Assembly: GCF_964340395.1 (NCBI RefSeq)
Contig: NC_135563.1
Coordinates: forward strand, 186,001 to 250,000
DNA: 64,000 nucleotides
Reading direction: 5' to 3'
Source of the DNA: Glandiceps talaboti
Lineage: Eukaryota > Hemichordata > Enteropneusta > Spengelidae
Made by a program: the position numbers and the translations under genes. Below are positions 11,847 through 23,025 of this stretch, piece after piece. Position 1 is the first letter of the stretch. The number at the start of each line of letters is the position of its first letter. Below the pieces are notes generated by a model. The model searched no databases and had not been told where the DNA came from. It saw only the letters and a program-made list of their open reading frames with translations.

Positions 11847-12843
11847 CTCTTCACAGATTCGGACCAGCAGCTTTTGCAGTTGAAAGATGAGTTACAACGC
11901 TCTAGGCAAGCAGCATTCAGGCCTGGGACTCGTAGTAATCTAGTCACGCAGTTCAAGTCTTATTTGCTATTTTGTACACACTTTCATCTTCAGCCTGTTC
12001 CAGCATCAGCTGAAGTGTTGTCAGTTTATGCGCAATTTCTGGCACGTTCATTTAAGAGTATTGATAATTATGTTTCCGGGGTTAAAACTTTTCATGTGTT
12101 AATGGGCCTTAGCACAGATGCCTTTTTCTGCTATTTCACTTCGTTTAGCCATGACAGGTTTAAAGAAGTCCAGCACACACACACCACGGCAAAAGTTGCC
12201 CGTAACACCAGCCATGCTGGCCAGTTTTCACAGTTTGTTGGATAGCACTAACACATACTCTTTAGCAGTCTGGGCTGCTATCATTGTTGGCTTCTTCACC
12301 TTTCTCAGGAAGTCAAATTTAGTACCACCTTCTAGGAAAGGGTTCGATGTCACTCGCCATCTCTGCCGTAGAGACATTGTTATTCAGCACGATTTTGTAC
12401 TTATCGCAGTACGTTGGTCAAAAACTAAGCAGTGCCATGAGCGCACTTTGTTATTACCTTTAGCACGTATTCCAGGTAGCGTGCTTTGCCCAGTGGCGGC
12501 ATTCAAGTGTCTGTTTGACAGCATTGTTGCAGCAGGTGATGAGCCTGTCTTTATGTTTAGAAAACATGGGAAACTTGTTCCACTCACACAGGGCATGCTC
12601 AGCAGGACCTTCAGTAGGCTGGTGCATGCATTGGGGGAGGACACGCACCTGTACTCTCTGCATAGTTTGCGCAGGGGAGGGGCTACTCTTGCCTTTGAGG
12701 CAGGGGTTCCTACGGAACTTATTAAATCACAGGGAGACTGGAGATCGGATGCTTATACAGCTTACATTAAGGTTCCAGTGCAGGCGCGTTTGTCCGTCTC
12801 TCAGCGCATGGCCAGTCTTGCCACTTTTCAGATTGCCAGCTGA
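11847..12843 (+). pseudogene. Ngaro tyrosine recombinase (one frameshift)
   Basis: A lambda-integrase-type recombinase that would insert a circular element DNA. The core-binding half has LQRSRQAAFRPGTRSNLVTQ and NYVSGVKTFHVLMG. The catalytic half has FFTFLRKSNLVPPS (first Arg), RWSKTKQ, HSLRRGGATLAFEAGVPTEL (His-x-x-Arg) and GDWRSDAYTAYI (candidate nucleophile Tyr). The N-terminal frame runs from 11847 (first Met-like codon at 11874) to a stop at 12245. The C-terminal frame takes over at a T5 run near 12122-12126 and ends with TGA at 12841-12843. One extra T in that run accounts for the break; all four catalytic positions survive. Confidence 0.88.
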
Positions 12844-13482
12844 GTTGTCAGTCATTAGGGTGGTCACTGTTTAACATGGTTTGCAATATTAGGTCTTTGC
12901 AATCCTGACAGCCATTAGGGTGGTCACTGTTTAACACTATTTGCAATATTAGGTCATTGCAATCTGTGGTGTAATTGTCTGAGTAGCGCTATTTTGCCAT
13001 TACTGGCCTCGTGTAATTTATAGGTATAATAGCTTGTAGAATAGCTTTGTGTTCTGTCATATTTAATTAAGTGTGTTTATTAGGTTTACATCAAACCTTG
13101 CATTGGTATTGTTAGGATTGAGATCTTTTATGAATAAGAGACTGTACTCATTTAACTGTACATTAATAGAGAGGTGGGCTATTAATGACCCACACTAGTG
13201 GTTTGGCTTTTACATTAGTTCACAGCACTGTGGGCGATTTAGACCCCACACAAGTTGTTTAACTTTTGCACTAGTTCACAGCATTTTAGGCTGACAATAT
13301 TTAAAATTTAAAGTTCTATTATTTTTGTTTCTTACAGAGTTCATACTAGCTATAGTTAGATTTTGTTTTTCCTTTATATACAACTAGATTGAAACTGTCT
13401 TTCTACTACAGTAACTGTCTTTAATTTGATTTTGGACTGTTTTAATTTCTTATAAGTCTTCTTTAGTTTGGCGGCCTTCGTT
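12844..13482 (+). other. Ngaro 3' non-coding region
   Basis: Sequence between the recombinase stop and B1 without ORFs. It contains two short tandem copies of AGGGTGGTCACTGTTTAACA near 12858 and 12918, about 60 bp apart. Confidence 0.6.
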
Positions 13483-13581
13483 TTGGTGGAGTTCAGAATA
13501 AAGTCGAACTTCCGGTTTTACCGCCAAACTTGGTGTATCTCCTTGCATCTTTCTACAAGTATGTGCTTCAGTGGGTGTAAT
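13483..13581 (+). repeat. Ngaro split direct repeat B1
   Basis: A 99-bp segment from TTGGTGGAGTTCAG to GTGGGTGTAAT, directly abutting A2. It matches B2 (13956-14054) except for one T/C difference. Confidence 0.93.
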
Positions 13582-13582
13582 T

Positions 13583-13724
13583 GGTTGAAAAATGTTTCAT
13601 TTTGGTTAATTACGACCGTACTATTTGTGAGTGACCTTATAGTAGGCCTACGTCATCTTATGCTAATTTGTAAACAGACCTTTTGCGCATGCTCTTATCA
13701 CTTGAAATTTATCTGTCGTTTCAA
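13583..13724 (+). repeat. Ngaro split direct repeat A2
   Basis: An internal 142-bp copy identical to A1. The B1-A2 junction (GTGTAAT then TGGTTGAAA) should be the recombined circle junction sequence. About 230 bp of unique element sequence separate it from B2. Confidence 0.95.
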
Positions 13725-13955
13725 CCCACCCTCCCTCTGCCATTACCAGTAGAGATCTGGCGGTCACATTAAAAGAGAACTAGGTTTAAGAGTAAAATTT
13801 TTGGACTGGTTTTCATGAACAGTGCTACTTATATTTAGGAAGATTTATTTTTGTAGACATTTTGATTGGTTCAGTCAGCCTGGTGCTATTTTGTGTAAAA
13901 ATGCGAGATGTAACTTTTGCATAGATTTTATTGACTTGCATTGTATTATTCCTTG

Positions 13956-14054
13956 TTGGTGGAGTTCAGAATAAAGTCGAACTTCCGGTTTTACCGCCAA
14001 ACTTGGTGTATCTCCTTGCATCTTCCTACAAGTATGTGCTTCAGTGGGTGTAAT
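13956..14054 (+). repeat. Ngaro split direct repeat B2 (right end)
   Basis: The terminal 99 bp of the element. Flanking sequence beyond 14054 (GAATCAATAATGG) shows no duplication of the left flank, as expected for recombinase-mediated insertion. Confidence 0.93.
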
Positions 14055-14384
14055 GAATCAATAATGGTGACCTATACATTGACCTCTATATAATAGTGTA
14101 CAGTGAAGGTGCGCCACTCAACAACATCTTGACAATTTTCCCGTAAACTCGTGGTGGGACAGAAGGAAGTTCAACACACACATGCCATGTCCCGGGTATG
14201 TAGGGGATCACGAAAGCCGAGTGAAGTCGAGGATGGCAAGCTTTCCTGTGCTGAGCATAGGAGGCGTGGCGGGCATTTCAACAACATTTTTGACAACTAT
14301 TAACTTTCATTGGGATTTGACAAATCACAGATATAGAGCTAAATTTCTTGCATAAATCATGAAATTCCTTACGGAAGGCATTCA

Positions 14385-15802
14385 CAGGGTTCGTACACTT
14401 AAAGCAAAACAAAATTCCAGGACTTTCCAGGGGTTTTTCGTCAGTTTTCCAGGGGTATTCATATTGATTTTGGCCATTTTCCAGGGGTGTTGACACTAAA
14501 GTATATTTTTTGAATGACATCTAATTGTCTGATGTGGACGAGAAAAATCAACAACAGTTCCCATAATATGTCACAAAACATTTTAAAGACAATCGACACT
14601 ATGCAAGATATTGGTTTCAAAACCACGTTTACACGCTAAGATTAACAGAGAAACCTCTGTCCTACCCCCTAAGTAGCCGTTTCGTCAAGCTGGTGCATTG
14701 ATCGTGTAAGATTGAGTCGCAGCATTCATCAGTCTAATTCAGACATATCCAGAAAAATAAATCAAAAACTAAAGTTTGTCCTCGTTATTGTATGGTTTGA
14801 TGTTACTAGATTTATAAGTCACCTAAAATAATTTTTTTCTTCAAAATTTTGAATAAAAACGTCATTTACGTAACGAAATTTCGAGCTATGAATAACTAAA
14901 TACATTCATCGCTTGCGTCTCGATGTTTATGTACCGATGCCACGAGTTGCGGAACATCGCGATTTCAACTCAAATTTGACCATTGACGAATGTTACTGTA
15001 CCGACAACATAAAACAGTAGTTTATTCTTTTAGAACATGTAACACAAATACCCATTTATCGACAAAATAAAAGTCACAACCGTACTTCCACAACCCGGAA
15101 ATTCAACTGCACTTCCCTAGGCCCTAGCCCTAGCTTGTAGTATCAGTCGACTCGTGCGCCGAACTTGTAACAATTTCTAATCGAGGTTGATGATGCTTTG
15201 ATACTCGCTACAGTGTTACGATAATCTTGTTAACAGACCTACTGTACATGTTACCCCGGCCGGGACTGTTACAATATCATGTCCCTGAAATGACGACTGG
15301 GAGATGTACGGAGTAGCACTATACGAAAAGGCATGTTTAACCTCCTTTATTGGGGGTGGGTAAAGGTGGGTTAAATTTCAGGGGGTATATTTGTCCACAT
15401 GAAATAGTTACTACTGTCTCCTGTCTTTATCAGGGGTAGAATATATGCAAGATCGAAAGAAACACTGTGGCGCCCATTCAACTAATACGCATGGTCTGTG
15501 GGGCAAAGTGTTTCGTGGAACGATCGCTTGACTGTCTGGGTTCAATCGGCGTGAATTTTAATTCATCACCCAGCGTGGCGAATGACTTTGAAAATATTTT
15601 CGCGATTTCACATTTACGAGATTCAGAATCATATGAATGGGTGGCTCGAGCACGGACATGACGATCGTCAATATTAATCGATCGATTGAACATGATCATT
15701 TTCCAGGGTTTTCCAGGGGTAGGGCGCATTTTTCCAGGGTTTTCCAGGGAGGGTTTGAAATTCCAGGGTTTTCCAGGGTTTTCCAGGACCATGCAAACCC
15801 TG
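14385..15802. mobile_element. CAGGGTT-ended DNA transposon, non-autonomous (hAT-like ends)
   Basis: The left end CAGGGTTCGTACA and the inverted right end CAGGGTTTGCA give short terminal inverted repeats. Both are followed inward by TTCCAGG motifs, of which a cluster lies at 15703-15787. CATTCA flanks both ends (14379-14384 and 15803-15808), a 6-bp candidate target duplication, shorter than the usual 8 bp of hAT elements. Joining the flanks recreates a dispersed motif seen intact near 4.93 and 62.62 kb. The 1.4-kb interior has no convincing transposase ORF. Confidence 0.82.
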
Positions 15803-16600
15803 CATTCAGTTTAAATCTGGTTTGAGTTTACATACATGTGTATATATTGTGTGTATGTTTATGAGATTGAGTACATTTGTTTCAATTTTGAACACTTTAC
15901 ATTATTGAGTTATGTATGTATAGAGGTGTATGCTTGCGCGCGCGCGCGCGTGTGCGTGTGTGTGTGTGTGTACTTTTGATTCACTTTCCCATTATCGATT
16001 TGAAATGTAGAAAAATGTACTGGCCATGGACAAGACTAGTTCTGCTGAACATGGTCCACATCAGATAACAATTGTCTATTTCTTTTGTATTCATTTTGTA
16101 TATTTATATCTTATGTTTCTTTGAAAGTGTAGCATATTTTTTGTTATCTGATGACATAAATTTCATTCATTTCAATTTCAATTTGATTCTTGTGTGTGTA
16201 ACTGTATTCATACTACATGGTTGTGACGTAGCTCGCAATGTAGTCCTTGCGTCCGAAAATAGTTCTGGTACATTTCGCCATTCAGCTATTCTGAAATGAA
16301 AATTCAACCATGTATCCATGGCTTCGATTCTATTAGCTTGCGCAACTCAACTGTCAATCTAGACGCTTCAATATTCCTGCTACAGTTACCTGGATACTTG
16401 TCATACACATCGATCAAAGGTTATCTAGAATCATTGCGTCTTTTCCTGATTGGTTATGTCTGGAGTTGACATGGCCCTTGATTATTACTCTAAGGTACTA
16501 GACCTCATACTTAAAGTTTTCATTATTAAATGTTTGAGTTTCATCTTTTAAAATTTAATTTAAAGAAATAATTTTACATTTAGGAAAACAGTACTGGTTC
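15803..16600. other. Non-coding stretch with CG/GT microsatellite
   Basis: A (CG)n-(TG)n run lies at about 15936-15971. I see no exon in the remainder. Confidence 0.6.
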
Positions 16601-16621
16601 TTAATTAGGCCATGATTGGGG

Positions 16622-16960
16622 CTACAGGATGGTGAGGCAGGGTCCTTTCTTGTTGGAACTGTTTCTTTGACTACGTTGACATGTGTTATTTTGCCAACAA
16701 CTAAACAAAGTTTTCAAGCTGTCAAGTTTTTCATGAAACTCTTTTTCTCCACATGTTGCCAGGAAAGAAGTAATATCTTTTGTCACACCACTAGCTATTT
16801 GATACTTTTGCCTTTCTGTTAATTTCCCTACCTTTGGTTTGTCCCTTTTCATAACTACAGTTTTTCCCTCTGCTGTATCCATTACTGACATCTCTGTTCG
16901 CCACCTTGACAGAATTAGATCATCAATCAGCAACGGAGTTGCTAATGCTAACTATACGTC
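16622..16960 (-). CDS. Unrecognised coding fragment (possibly SWIM zinc-finger-protein related)
   Basis: A continuous - strand frame reads ATPLLIDDLILSRWRTEMSV, then KLTERQKYQIASGVTKDITS, then CGEKEFHEKLDSLKTLFSCW, and ends at TAG near 16622. Composition and regular charge spacing look like real protein. The pattern recalls the region after the SWIM zinc finger in ZSWIM-type or MULE-derived proteins, but the zinc finger itself is not present, so this is only a guess. An acceptor-like TTAG lies just upstream on the - strand. It lies about 0.5 kb downstream of another - strand exon; the phases I tried do not join them. Confidence 0.35.
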
Positions 16961-17345
16961 AAATTGGAATCTGTACGACTTAAGGACCACATAAGGTAAA
17001 GACTCAAAATTTGGCACAGATAATCGACTAAAATTTTAGTCTTCAAAATTTTGTGTTGTTTCGAGTGTTATGGACACACTTTGCCAGCCACGGCAAATTC
17101 AACACAGATGTACGTATGTACTCACAATCATTAACTTGAGAACTTGCAACGTCAGATTGAAATCTGTACGAAATATAGACCACATAAGGTAGAGACACCA
17201 AATTTCGCACAGATAACAAATATAAACTAAAATTTTAGTCCTAAAAATTGTGTATTGTTTCAAGGATCGCAACACACCTTGCTGGCAGGACAAAGTTGGA
17301 CACAGACACAACACAGCCACAACCATTAGCATCGACTGTAATTTG
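16955..17345. repeat. Two-copy tandem repeat of about 192 bp
   Basis: The segment starting TTGGAATCTGTACGAC near 16964 recurs, diverged, near 17156 (TTGAAATCTGTACGAA). Both copies carry GACCACATAAGGTA, CTAAAATTTTAGTC and a TTGCCAGC/TTGCTGGC block. Confidence 0.8.
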
Positions 17346-17431
17346 ACAACTTGCAAATTTCCTGTTATAACATTTATTCAATATAAATACGCATTGTATG
17401 GGCTGATTAATACATAATGAGAAAAATTTAC

Positions 17432-17571
17432 CTTGGAAATTTAATGTTTTCAAGCCATGGAAAATTCGTGTAGTTCTCACATGGTGTTGACAAGGCCACC
17501 ATTGTGAAAGCGTACACCAGAATGAGGCTCTGCAGCAAGACATTAACGTAATTTGCTACCCAGTCTTTAGA
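17432..17571 (-). CDS. Exon of an unidentified membrane protein
   Basis: On the - strand a pyrimidine-rich acceptor ending TTTTCAG at 17572 and a donor GTAAAT at 17431 delimit a 140-nt exon, open throughout. It begins in phase 0 with SKDWVANYVNVLLQ and continues SLILVYAFTMVALSTP, a hydrophobic membrane-spanning stretch. CENYTNFPWLENIKFP follows, probably extracytoplasmic or lumenal and with one N-glycosylation sequon (NYT). It ends two bases into the next codon. No family was recognised and adjoining exons were not found. It lies 1.7 kb downstream of the BNIP3 stop codon on the same strand, so it is probably the next gene. Confidence 0.55.
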
Positions 17572-17829
17572 CTGAAAAGATACACTGACAAAACCTGAAA
17601 GGGTTGTTCATTTCTTATCTATTATGTGTAGATCCTTGACAATTTCAGGCACATTAGCATTAATATTTATATTATCTTAATGATTTCAAATAGGAAGACA
17701 TAGCTATTTGACCCTGAAGATGAAGGTCAAGGTCAAAAATTAATGTGCCATTAAAAAGCTCATGATCAATAACATGGGTGGAGACACTTGAATGAGGTCT
17801 CTAGCTGTTAAACTTCATGAGTTATTGGG

Positions 17830-18736
17830 CAAAGTGTGATTTATGACAAATATGGCCGCCATTTTGCTGTTATCGTTGGGGCTATTAATGTTGGCTTTGC
17901 CCTTTGGCGGCTAATAATGTTTATATGCATCCCAGTTGTTATTTTTGCAATATACCCTATAATTTGACTGTTACTAAGGGTGTTGTCATGGTTGCTAGGG
18001 CCAATTATGTAAGTATAACACATTCACAATTTTTAGACTGACACTTTTAGAATCATTACCAAATTTTATCCCCAGTAATTGAGAGGTAAAGTTCAACATC
18101 AAAAGCACTTCCATCTACAAGACAGGCAGACAGACACAGACAGACAGGCATTCACCTTGAACCAATCTATCATTCAGTTTGTGGAGAATCTTTCCAAGCA
18201 ACCTCAAGGAGAGATTAATTGCTACTGACATGAACTTGTTACATTATGTATCCCATCAAAAGTCTATAATGAGATCAATAAAATTATAATTTATGTACAC
18301 TCCTGCCTGCCTAAATAATACTGAGAGACATTTCACCAAAAATCATGGTTTTTAGCCCTAATTTGTATATTGCTAATGGGATCATCATGTAATTAATATC
18401 ACTAATCTGTACATCCCCTGAACCATCCCTGCAAAATGTCAGTCAAATCCGCCAAGTACTTTTGGAATTAAACATTTTTGACCAAAAAATCACATTTGTA
18501 TTCCTCATTTGCATCATTGATGGGATCACCATGTCATGAACACTCTTTTGTATCCATACCCCAATTCACAAAATTTCAGAGTGTAAGTATTTTTTTCCCC
18601 CAAAATCACATTATTGTTTTACCAAAAACTGACCTAAGGTGCAATCATTTTGATTTGAATACTTTCCCAACTAGATACTGCAAGTCCCCAACAAATATCA
18701 ATATAATCGGTCTGTTGTTTTTTGAGTTTAAGTTGT

Positions 18737-18772
<36 letters not shown>

Positions 18773-18830
18773 CGACATCTCAAAGCCTATAGCACTACTG
18801 AACCTTATCAGTTCCACTTATGCTAAAAAG
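17830..18830. mobile_element. Helentron-like family A copy (partial)
   Basis: It has family A landmarks: a GTTGCTAGG-bearing core unit, a GCCCTAATTTG segment, a (CA)n run at 18738-18770 followed by GACCGACATCTC, and the diverged end TCAGTTCCACTTATGCTAAAA. The left end is degraded. Confidence 0.65.
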
Positions 18831-18915
18831 ATAAATTGAAGATTACAATCAAGTTTACAATTGGCATAAAAAATTGACTGATTTGAAGCATGTATGTTTA
18901 CATTTAATGAATTAA

Positions 18916-18921
18916 TTTATT
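18916..18921 (-). terminator. Candidate BNIP3 poly(A) signal
   Basis: AATAAA on the - strand about 345 nt after the BNIP3 stop codon. Not otherwise supported. Confidence 0.25.
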
Positions 18922-19265
18922 TAATGTGGAATTTTAATGACCAGTAGTGGGAGACAGTCCTGTATACATGTACATAATGGTTCTAAGTGATATGAATAAA
19001 TGAATACTGTAATTACCTCAACAGCATAATACAGATAAATACTATCAATTCCAAAGATATACAACATTGTCTTTATCATCAAACATACATCATTATCTGT
19101 TTGTATCTTTAGAGTGCTTTACATCTGACATTTAATATGAGTAAATTTGTCAGCTGACTGCAACATTCTGTGCGTGTTTTGCTTCCTTTTTTATACTAGT
19201 ATAATGAATATACTTTCTGGAAGAAGTTGAAATTGTCCAGCCCAGATTTAACTGAAGTCAAAAGT

Positions 19266-19308
19266 TCAAGAAGTCTTGTTGGATGCCAGGCGAGCACCGA
19301 TGTAGATT
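19266..19308 (-). CDS. BNIP3: BNIP3 terminal coding exon
   Basis: After a CTTTTCTTTTCAG acceptor (intron end at 19309) the exon supplies one base that completes a Gly codon. It then encodes IYIGARLASNKTS and a TGA stop at 19266-19268. IYIG is the end of the BNIP3 transmembrane helix, and its Gly is the last residue of the helix-dimer motif. The short polar tail faces the mitochondrial intermembrane space. The phase matches exon 41605-41751 exactly. The 22.3-kb intron between them contains the Gmr1-type retrotransposon and most other inserts in the window. Confidence 0.9.
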
Positions 19309-19439
19309 CTGAAAAGAAAAGAGAATAAGAGTGACTTTGGTTGTCAACATTAATATAGCAGTGTTTTCCCTTACATGTATGAGGTGACTTAGTTATCAAC
19401 TTGAATATAGCAGTGTTTTCCAAAGATTGTTTAGGTGGA

Positions 19440-20367
19440 CTTTTTACTACAATCTGGGTATATACTTGATCATTAGGCTGTTGTTATGGGTGTGGTCTTG
19501 TTGCTAGGTATATTTGCATATATTTTTTGAATGTTTTATTCATTTGTCTATTAATCCCTGTTATCTTTGCAATATCTGTGATCATTTGGTAGTTGCCATG
19601 GGCATGATCTTGTTGCTAGGCATATTTACATACTGTTTGAATGATTGTTCACTCATCTAAGAATCCCTCTTATCGTCATGAAATGCATCACTGTTTGTTG
19701 CTAAGGGTGTGGTCAGGGTTGCAAGGGCCAATTACATAAGTATGACACTCACAATTTACAGACTAACAGTAACACTTTCAAACTCATAACTAAATTTCAT
19801 CCTTGGTAGTTTGAGAGATAAAACTCAAAACCAAAATCACTCTCTTCATCTACAGCTTCTAGTGCTGTGTTAAAGTTAGCTAGACAATTATTCCTCGAAA
19901 CCTCAAGGAGAGATTAATTCCAGTGCCATTCACACACACTTGTTACATTATAAGCTAAAGTACCACATAAAATCTTTAATGGTTTAATCAGGCCTAAATA
20001 TTTCTACAGACATTTCACCCCCAAAAAATCAGTTTTTTTAGCCCCAAATTCCATATGATATGGAATTTTATCTCCAATGGGATTATCATGTAATCAATAT
20101 CACATGATATGTACTTCCTCAGAAACATCCCCCAGAAAATTTCCACCAAATTTCAGGCCTATCTGCCAGGTGGTTGGGGAGTTTATGTTTTTTTTTACCA
20201 AAAATCACATTTTTTGACCCAAATCACACACAGATGGTAAGATAATTTTGATTTGAACAATTTCCAAATTAGACACCTGAGGTAAAACACCCACCAAATA
20301 TCATGGCAATCGGCCCAGTGGTTTTTTACTTGAAGTTGTTTACACACACACATACACACAAATCCAC

Positions 20368-20399
<32 letters not shown>

Positions 20400-20415
20400 T
20401 TTAGTTGTGTTAAAA
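19440..20415. mobile_element. Helentron-like family A copy (nearly full length)
   Basis: Two or three core units with GTTGCTAGG and CATATTT are followed by the long 3' segment (TTTTGATTTGAACAATTTCC, then TTGAAGTTGTTTACACACAC) and a GACA microsatellite at 20370-20400. It ends in TTTAGTTGTGTTAAAAAC. Confidence 0.7.
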
Positions 20416-20824
20416 ACTACAACTGACAAAGTTCCTGCTTTTCACTTTGTGTTCAGAGAGAATGGAAAACAAAGAGAACCGAAACCCTTGAATAGGACAC
20501 AGCTCCTCAGTATCCCAAACAATTGCATTTATAAACTATTCCCATCCCAACCATTGTCATTGACTTAGAACACATGGATGGGTATTAGAATATCAACATG
20601 TACCATTACATGGATGTAATTAATGTATTTTCTATTGTACAAACTCAAACAAGTGAAAACTTCATAATTTTTAATCTTCTGTCCAAGTTGTAGCTTAGAA
20701 TGACATTAAAGAGCAGTATTGTTTGCCATCACTTGTAATGACTAATCATATATCTATTGTACAATGACATATTTCGGAGGTGATGACGATGATAATGATG
20801 GACTTTCACAAAGTCAAGGTATAA

Positions 20825-21055
20825 TTAAAAAAATAGCGCCAATGGCATTGTAGCACAACTGTACAGTTGTTAAAAATGTTTTCCCATATGCTGATCCATG
20901 CCAGGTATAGGTGTTCATTTGCTGAAATTACATTTTTCGACCCAAATCACACACCCGTAGTAAGATCATTTTGATTTGAACAATTTCCCAACTAGACACC
21001 AAAGGTAATACACCCATCAAATATCATGGCAATTGGTACATGCAGGAAATTTAAC
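20825..21055. mobile_element. Helentron-like family A, internally deleted copy
   Basis: It has the left end (GCGCCAATGGCATTGTAGC, CACAACTGTACAGTTGTT) joined to the distal segment (ATTTTTCGACCCAAATCACA). All core repeats are missing. Confidence 0.75.
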
Positions 21056-21249
21056 CTGCCAAACACAGTATGATCATGGAGGTCTTGATATGACTATTTT
21101 TCTTTCCGCATAAAATGTGTGACTTCTTATTCTTTGTACAAACTGTTTTTTTGAATGCCTATTAAGGATTGTGCATTTATATGAACCTGTTTTAATCATA
21201 GTGTCTAAGATTTAATTCAGCTGTGCTAAAAACAGGCCTAGGTTACCAA

Positions 21250-21614
21250 GCAACCTGAAACAGATGTTAATCTTTACGCCATTGATGCTGACATGCGAAG
21301 TAGCCCATAACACACTCTACCCGATCCCCATATATGGCAGTGTTCATGAATATTTAATACTGTAGGCGACCTCAGGGTCATTAAACATCTCGACCAATCA
21401 CATTGCAGTTTTCGAGCTTATAGCACAACAATAGTAGCAGATTTGCCATACCCTACTTCAAAGCTTTGTAAAACAAAATTCTATTGGCTAAAATGTTTAC
21501 CGCGTTGCACTCAAGACCTTTGACCCGTTAGCTTCGATTCTACCATTGTGATTAGATTTTCACCGTTGTGTTTAGGAGAAATCGACGAGCTTCCGACACC
21601 GTGAACCTTTGGCC
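21250..21614 (+). promoter_or_regulatory. Possible promoter region
   Basis: A CCAAT element (GACCAATCACA near 21394), an inverted one (TATTGGCTAA near 21483) and a GC-richer stretch precede the ATG at 21615. No TATA box or measured start site supports this. Confidence 0.25.
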
Positions 21615-21741
21615 ATGGCTCCCAATCCTGGGGCAACTTCCCCAACAGACAAAAACACTGAGGTGAAAGCAGGCATAATTGCCATGATTTTCTTGGTGTT
21701 AGTGGTGATTTTTAACATTGGACAGCGGAACGTGGGCGGTG
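21615..21741 (+). CDS. Hypothetical first coding exon, single membrane segment
   Basis: The ATG sits in a good context (GGCCATGG). The product starts MAPNPGATSPTDKNTEVKAG and then has a hydrophobic helix, IIAMIFLVLVVIFNIG. A fair splice donor, GTAGGT, begins at 21742, so the exon may end there; otherwise the frame stays open to 21809. No family was recognised. It would be nested in the last intron of BNIP3 on the opposite strand. Confidence 0.35.
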
Positions 21742-21862
21742 GTAGGTTCGTGCACAAGTGTTCGAACCCGCTACATGTTCGCTCAATAAGCTCCCAAATA
21801 AAAATCTAGAATTCCTCGTCTTGCTAGCCCTTGCTTCTAGTTTTAGTTCAGGGTGTATTTCG

Positions 21863-23025
21863 GTGCTAGTCATTCAAGGAAGGCATCATGATCCAACAAA
21901 ATAAGCGATGTTTGCCAACGTAATGATGAGTCTGTGAGATCAGTCGCGCTCATCGCTACTGAGCAAAAAAGACAGAGGAGTTTGCTCTGAGTGTCTGAAA
22001 CAGGGCCACTCTTGGTTAACTCGATCGCCGTGGTGATAAACCAGTCCAGATGGGATAGAATGCGTATGTTCTTGAACAATAATTCACTCAAGGAGCAAGA
22101 AACCATATAGGATTTGAAAGCGGTATAGCTGTCATCGACTTATCTCACTTCCTTCTCCAAAGTTGGATACCATAGCCATGGTTCAGACGTGTGAACCTAG
22201 TAAGACTTTGACTTGGATCTGAACCATGGGAATCGACCCAGTGGAAGGGGATCCTTGTCGTTCATACCGACCAGTTTGTTCTCGATTTGTACTTGTCAAG
22301 ATGAGACTGAATCGACCCAAGGAAGAGATGTGGCTCGGTAAGATGATGCTTGCGACTCCTCCCCAAGTGACTGAAATAAACTGCTCGTAAATCCATGACA
22401 TTACCTCTTCATAGGCAACTTCATCATGAGCAGTGGCCGCTGACGGACAGCGACTGGATGCCCCGGCTGAAATTTCAGTACGAGATTCCATGTCGTTAAA
22501 ATCATCATCAGAGGCATGAATCTCCGACACATCATTAGATGCCTGTGGAGATCTTCCCAAGCTAAACGATTAAAGCAATCTGGCTGGTCTTCATGTGGGG
22601 AGCATGAACTGTGTCTCAACCCTGAGATGGAATGATCGAATGATGACGCTTTACTCTGAGTAGTAGACCTACTACTGGAACGGGATCGCCGAGAGGATGT
22701 AGGTTGAATTCCTGCTGCGGCCCCCTGGTTCCCCTGGAGGTGGGGACTCATTGTCACTGGACCCATTGTGGGGTAAGTAACAGGTGGAATCCACCCCTGA
22801 AAACCACGTTGAAAGGTTTGCTGCCAGGCATTGGGAACACTGGGTACCATGGAGGGTGCTGTTCCCTGTGGTAAAAAGGCAGTGTTCACCCATCATCTGT
22901 GAATGAACCCCTGTATACTGACTGAGATATTGAGGGTTTGTCACAGGAAACTGGCTATAAGGAACGTAGGAGTGTCCCCAAGGGGAGAAATAAACTCCAG
23001 GTTGCATTCCTGTTTGGTCAGTCAT
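21863..23025 (-). pseudogene. Gag-like ORF of a retroelement, frameshifted
   Basis: Three - strand frames follow one another. The first (from 23025) reads GVYFSPWGHSYVPYSQFPVT. The second reads VPNAWQQTFQRGFQGWIPPV and a Ser/Arg-rich stretch; the third reads DEVAYEEVMSWIYEQFIS. After a stop the same style resumes at 22106 with LLFKNIRILSHLDWFITTAI. The order (Gln/Tyr-rich start, Ser/Arg linker, helical C-terminal part) resembles gag proteins of DIRS-order retroelements. I assign this with low certainty, and no polymerase lies nearby. Confidence 0.4.

Larger units (their letters stand above)
7012..14054 (+). mobile_element. Ngaro-type tyrosine-recombinase retroelement
   Basis: A complete element of about 6.05 kb, plus a 989-bp insertion in gag. 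Its ends are split direct repeats in the order A1 - ORFs - B1 A2 B2, the arrangement that defines Ngaro-like (DIRS order) retroelements. Such elements integrate through a circular DNA and a tyrosine recombinase rather than an integrase, leaving no target duplication. The coding order is gag with a Cys/His motif, reverse transcriptase-RNase H, then tyrosine recombinase. A1 and A2 are identical over 142 bp and B1 and B2 differ at one base in 99, which points to recent insertion. Two one-base shifts in homopolymers and the nested element break the ORFs. Confidence 0.92.
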
